A DNA stretch of 64,000 nt. Source: CAYVAP01 sp964343195. Its GTDB lineage: Bacteria; Bacteroidota; Bacteroidia; J057. The stretch is taken from assembly GCA_964343195.1 (NCBI GenBank), contig CAYFIR010000013.1, positions 17,210 to 81,209 on the forward strand, written 5' to 3'. The translations under genes were made by a program, and so were the position numbers. The notes under the pieces were generated by a model. The model had not been told where the DNA came from. It saw only the letters and a program-made list of their open reading frames with translations, and did no database searches. Below, in pieces: positions 62,022 to 64,000 of the stretch; position 1 is the first letter of the stretch, and every line of letters starts with the position of its first letter.

Positions 62022-63962
62022 ATGAAACCATCTTTTCAGTTCGCAAAGCAGTACCTCTTACTTGGGTTGCTATTCGGGCTGATATTGCCACAGGCAAATT
62101 TATGGGGGCAGGTCACCATTGAAATCAATCGGCTTCCCATCGGAACTCCTGATGAACCCGAGCTTTTTCTGACGGCCAGCTTTAACGGATGGAAGACCGA
62201 TGAAGAGCAATATAAATTCAAGTTTCACCACAGCGGCACCTATCGGCTCACACTCCATGATGCGACCCCTCCATTTGAATATAAAATAACCAGAGGAGAC
62301 TGGGAGACCTCGGAGGCCGACCTCAACGGCAATCCCACTCCCAACAGGGTATTGGATCGTTTTCCGGCGGACGGGTTCGTCAGAATTGATATTGAGGGAT
62401 GGGTAGGGGAGCCACAGGCTACCCCCATAGACAGCGCCCGGATTGTGGTGACATCCATCCCGGAAAATACTCCCGAAGATGCCAGGATTTATGTGGCAGG
62501 GACTTTCAACAGTTGGCAAACGGGTCTGGAAAACTTCCAGTTGAAACCACAGGGGGATGGAAGCTACTCCATCACGGTCCCGATCTACCGCGATACCGTT
62601 GAGTATAAATTCACGCGGGGAAGCTGGTCCGCTGTAGAAGGGAGAAAGAGTGGACGTGCCCGTTTCAATCGAAGATTCATTCGACAGGACATCAGGCAAA
62701 ACCCTGTCAGGGTAGAGATACTCTCCTGGGAAGACCTTTCAGGGACCCCCATGAACCCCTACACGGTTTTTTGGCTAATGGCAGCCATCCAGGGGATGCT
62801 CATTTTCATTGCCATCAATACCCTTGAGAACAATAATATACCCGCTAACCGGAGACTTTCTGTTCTACTGGTAATCATTGCGGTGGCACTGATCGGTCGT
62901 GTAGTCGTTTATGATCGGGATATTTTCAACCTGGCGCCAAAGTTGATTTTGGTCCCAGACCTGATTTATTTCCTATATGCTCCGATTTTCCTTCAGTACA
63001 TCGACAGGTTGCTACGCCATGATCCAGAACATCCCAACCGAAGGGAGTGGCTGCACTTTCTCCCATTTCTGATTCACGTTCTGGCCTACCTGCCATTGTT
63101 TCTGTTATCACCAGATGATTTTATTAATCGGGCTATTAACCTGGAGCTAAGGCCGATCTTTGTCCTGACGGGTGGTCTGGCACTGATTTACAACCTGATT
63201 TACTTTTTCTGGGCAAAACGGCTCGTACAGGCATACGTGTACGATACAGACCACACCTACTCCGGCGGTTCCAACGTTACCTTCCTCCAGACGATCCTAT
63301 TGCTAAAGGGCATCTGCCTATTCCTTTGGGCCAGCGCCTACCTGATCGGGATTTATGGAGTAGTAAGTCATACTGACGTAACCTTCATCACAGACCGGGG
63401 AACAGATGCGATCTGGATAGGCTTTTCGCTTACGGCATTTCTACTGGGATACTTTGCCATGAAAGAACCAGAAATTTTCAAGCTGCCCCAGGCTACGGTT
63501 TCTGCGACCCCTACTCCACCGCTTATTGAGAAGCCCCTCCCAAAAGTCGCAACCATCGAGCAGGCCGAGACGGAACCGGAAGAGGAAGATTTTACGGAAA
63601 TCAAAGAGAAGCTTACCCAACTCATGGAATCCAGGAAGCCGTACCTCAACCCCAAACTTACCCTTCCTGACCTGGCAGACCTTGCTGGTGAAACCCTCCA
63701 CGACCTGTCAAAAGCCATCAATCAGGGCTTTGGGATGAATTTCAATGATTACGTGAATTCGTTTCGGGTAAAGGCCTTTAAGGAACAGGTACTGCTGCCT
63801 GAGTATCAAAACCACACATTTCTGGCGGTCGCACTAATGGTTGGATTTAATTCCAAGACAGCGTTCAATAGGTCCTTTAAAAAGCTAACGGGTCAGACCC
63901 CAAGGGAATACTTCCATGAGGCTCAGGAGAAATCGACTAGTGCTCTGTCAAGTGAAAAATGA
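62022..63962 (+). CDS. Membrane-embedded AraC-type regulator with two CBM48-like sensor domains
   Basis: 646 residues. A signal-like helix (10-29) precedes two related E-set/CBM48-like modules: 32-128 (PELFLTASFNGWKTDEEQYK, FEYKITRGDWE) and about 140-235 (RIYVAGTFNSWQTGLENFQL, EYKFTRGSW). About seven membrane helices follow (247-480). A linker rich in Pro and Glu leads to a C-terminal AraC/HTH_18 DNA-binding domain (540-635), with LTLPDLADLAGETLHDLSKA and FLAVALMVGFNSKTAFNRSF. The layout suggests a one-component sensor in which the exported modules bind a glycan or protein and the membrane part passes the signal. The ligand and targets are unknown. The gene is complete. Confidence 0.87.
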   Translation: MKPSFQFAKQYLLLGLLFGLILPQANLWGQVTIEINRLPIGTPDEPELFLTASFNGWKTDEEQYKFKFHHSGTYRLTLHDATPPFEYKITRGDWETSEADLNGNPTPNRVLDRFPADGFVRIDIEGWVGEPQATPIDSARIVVTSIPENTPEDARIYVAGTFNSWQTGLENFQLKPQGDGSYSITVPIYRDTVEYKFTRGSWSAVEGRKSGRARFNRRFIRQDIRQNPVRVEILSWEDLSGTPMNPYTVFWLMAAIQGMLIFIAINTLENNNIPANRRLSVLLVIIAVALIGRVVVYDRDIFNLAPKLILVPDLIYFLYAPIFLQYIDRLLRHDPEHPNRREWLHFLPFLIHVLAYLPLFLLSPDDFINRAINLELRPIFVLTGGLALIYNLIYFFWAKRLVQAYVYDTDHTYSGGSNVTFLQTILLLKGICLFLWASAYLIGIYGVVSHTDVTFITDRGTDAIWIGFSLTAFLLGYFAMKEPEIFKLPQATVSATPTPPLIEKPLPKVATIEQAETEPEEEDFTEIKEKLTQLMESRKPYLNPKLTLPDLADLAGETLHDLSKAINQGFGMNFNDYVNSFRVKAFKEQVLLPEYQNHTFLAVALMVGFNSKTAFNRSFKKLTGQTPREYFHEAQEKSTSALSSEK

Positions 63963-64000
63963 TGGGTAAGCGGTCGCAGATTTTTTCGCAGATCAAGGCG

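Overview
The window reads as chromosome of a Bacteroidota bacterium, most likely of the Saprospiria/Lewinella type (lineage is inference). The reasons are a type IX secretion component (PorQ), three giant secreted proteins ending in type A or type B T9SS sorting domains, TAnnTTTG-type promoter elements, a LytTR regulator paired with a TPR histidine kinase, and families typical of the phylum (DUF5606, DUF6438, DUF1573, DUF819, Nfu). No phage genes, transposase genes or CRISPR arrays were seen. One small non-coding MITE-like element is present.

Layout. 0-5 kb: a membrane protein, a thioesterase-like protein, a small exported protein and a two-component pair (TPR histidine kinase plus LytTR regulator). 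5-15 kb: two adjacent giant surface proteins carrying cohesin modules. One also has an internal dockerin, and the other contains a large internal duplication; a terminator separates them. 15-22 kb: a redox cluster of a GltD-like flavoprotein with ferredoxin domain, pyruvate:ferredoxin oxidoreductase and a dihydroorotate-dehydrogenase-like protein. 22-28 kb: a MITE-like element, a Tat-exported Gfo/Idh/MocA oxidoreductase, a crotonase, a phosphodiesterase and Lon. The gaps between 17.1 and 25.3 kb carry several families of 7-9 bp tandem repeats, often folded into hairpins.

28-39 kb: DUF5606 protein, an acyltransferase-like protein, an atypical receiver protein beside a Ser/Thr kinase with TPR-like repeats, then a minus-strand run for surface sugar synthesis (pgl, asnB, two glycosyltransferases, galE). 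39-48 kb: SirB1-like protein, porQ, a small membrane protein, an 1871-residue PKD-repeat protein with type B sorting domain, and tRNA-His with recognisable promoter and terminator. 48-64 kb: a 58-residue lipoprotein missed by length cut-offs, a DUF6438 lipoprotein, dnaA with an AT-rich upstream gap, YqiA-like hydrolase, meaB, an FtsX-type ABC permease, DUF819 transporter, Nfu, several lipoproteins, a polyprenyl-phosphate sugar transferase, an Fpg/Nei glycosylase and a membrane-embedded AraC regulator with two CBM48-like sensor modules.

The main themes are cell-surface construction (T9SS cargo, polysaccharide, lipoproteins), Fe-S/flavin redox metabolism and signalling. The most unusual items are the cohesin/dockerin pair, three 21-bp-phased CCGTCAA repeats upstream of the dockerin gene, the tandem-repeat hairpins and the AraC regulator with carbohydrate-binding-like sensors. 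All family assignments come from reading the sequence; no database search was run.
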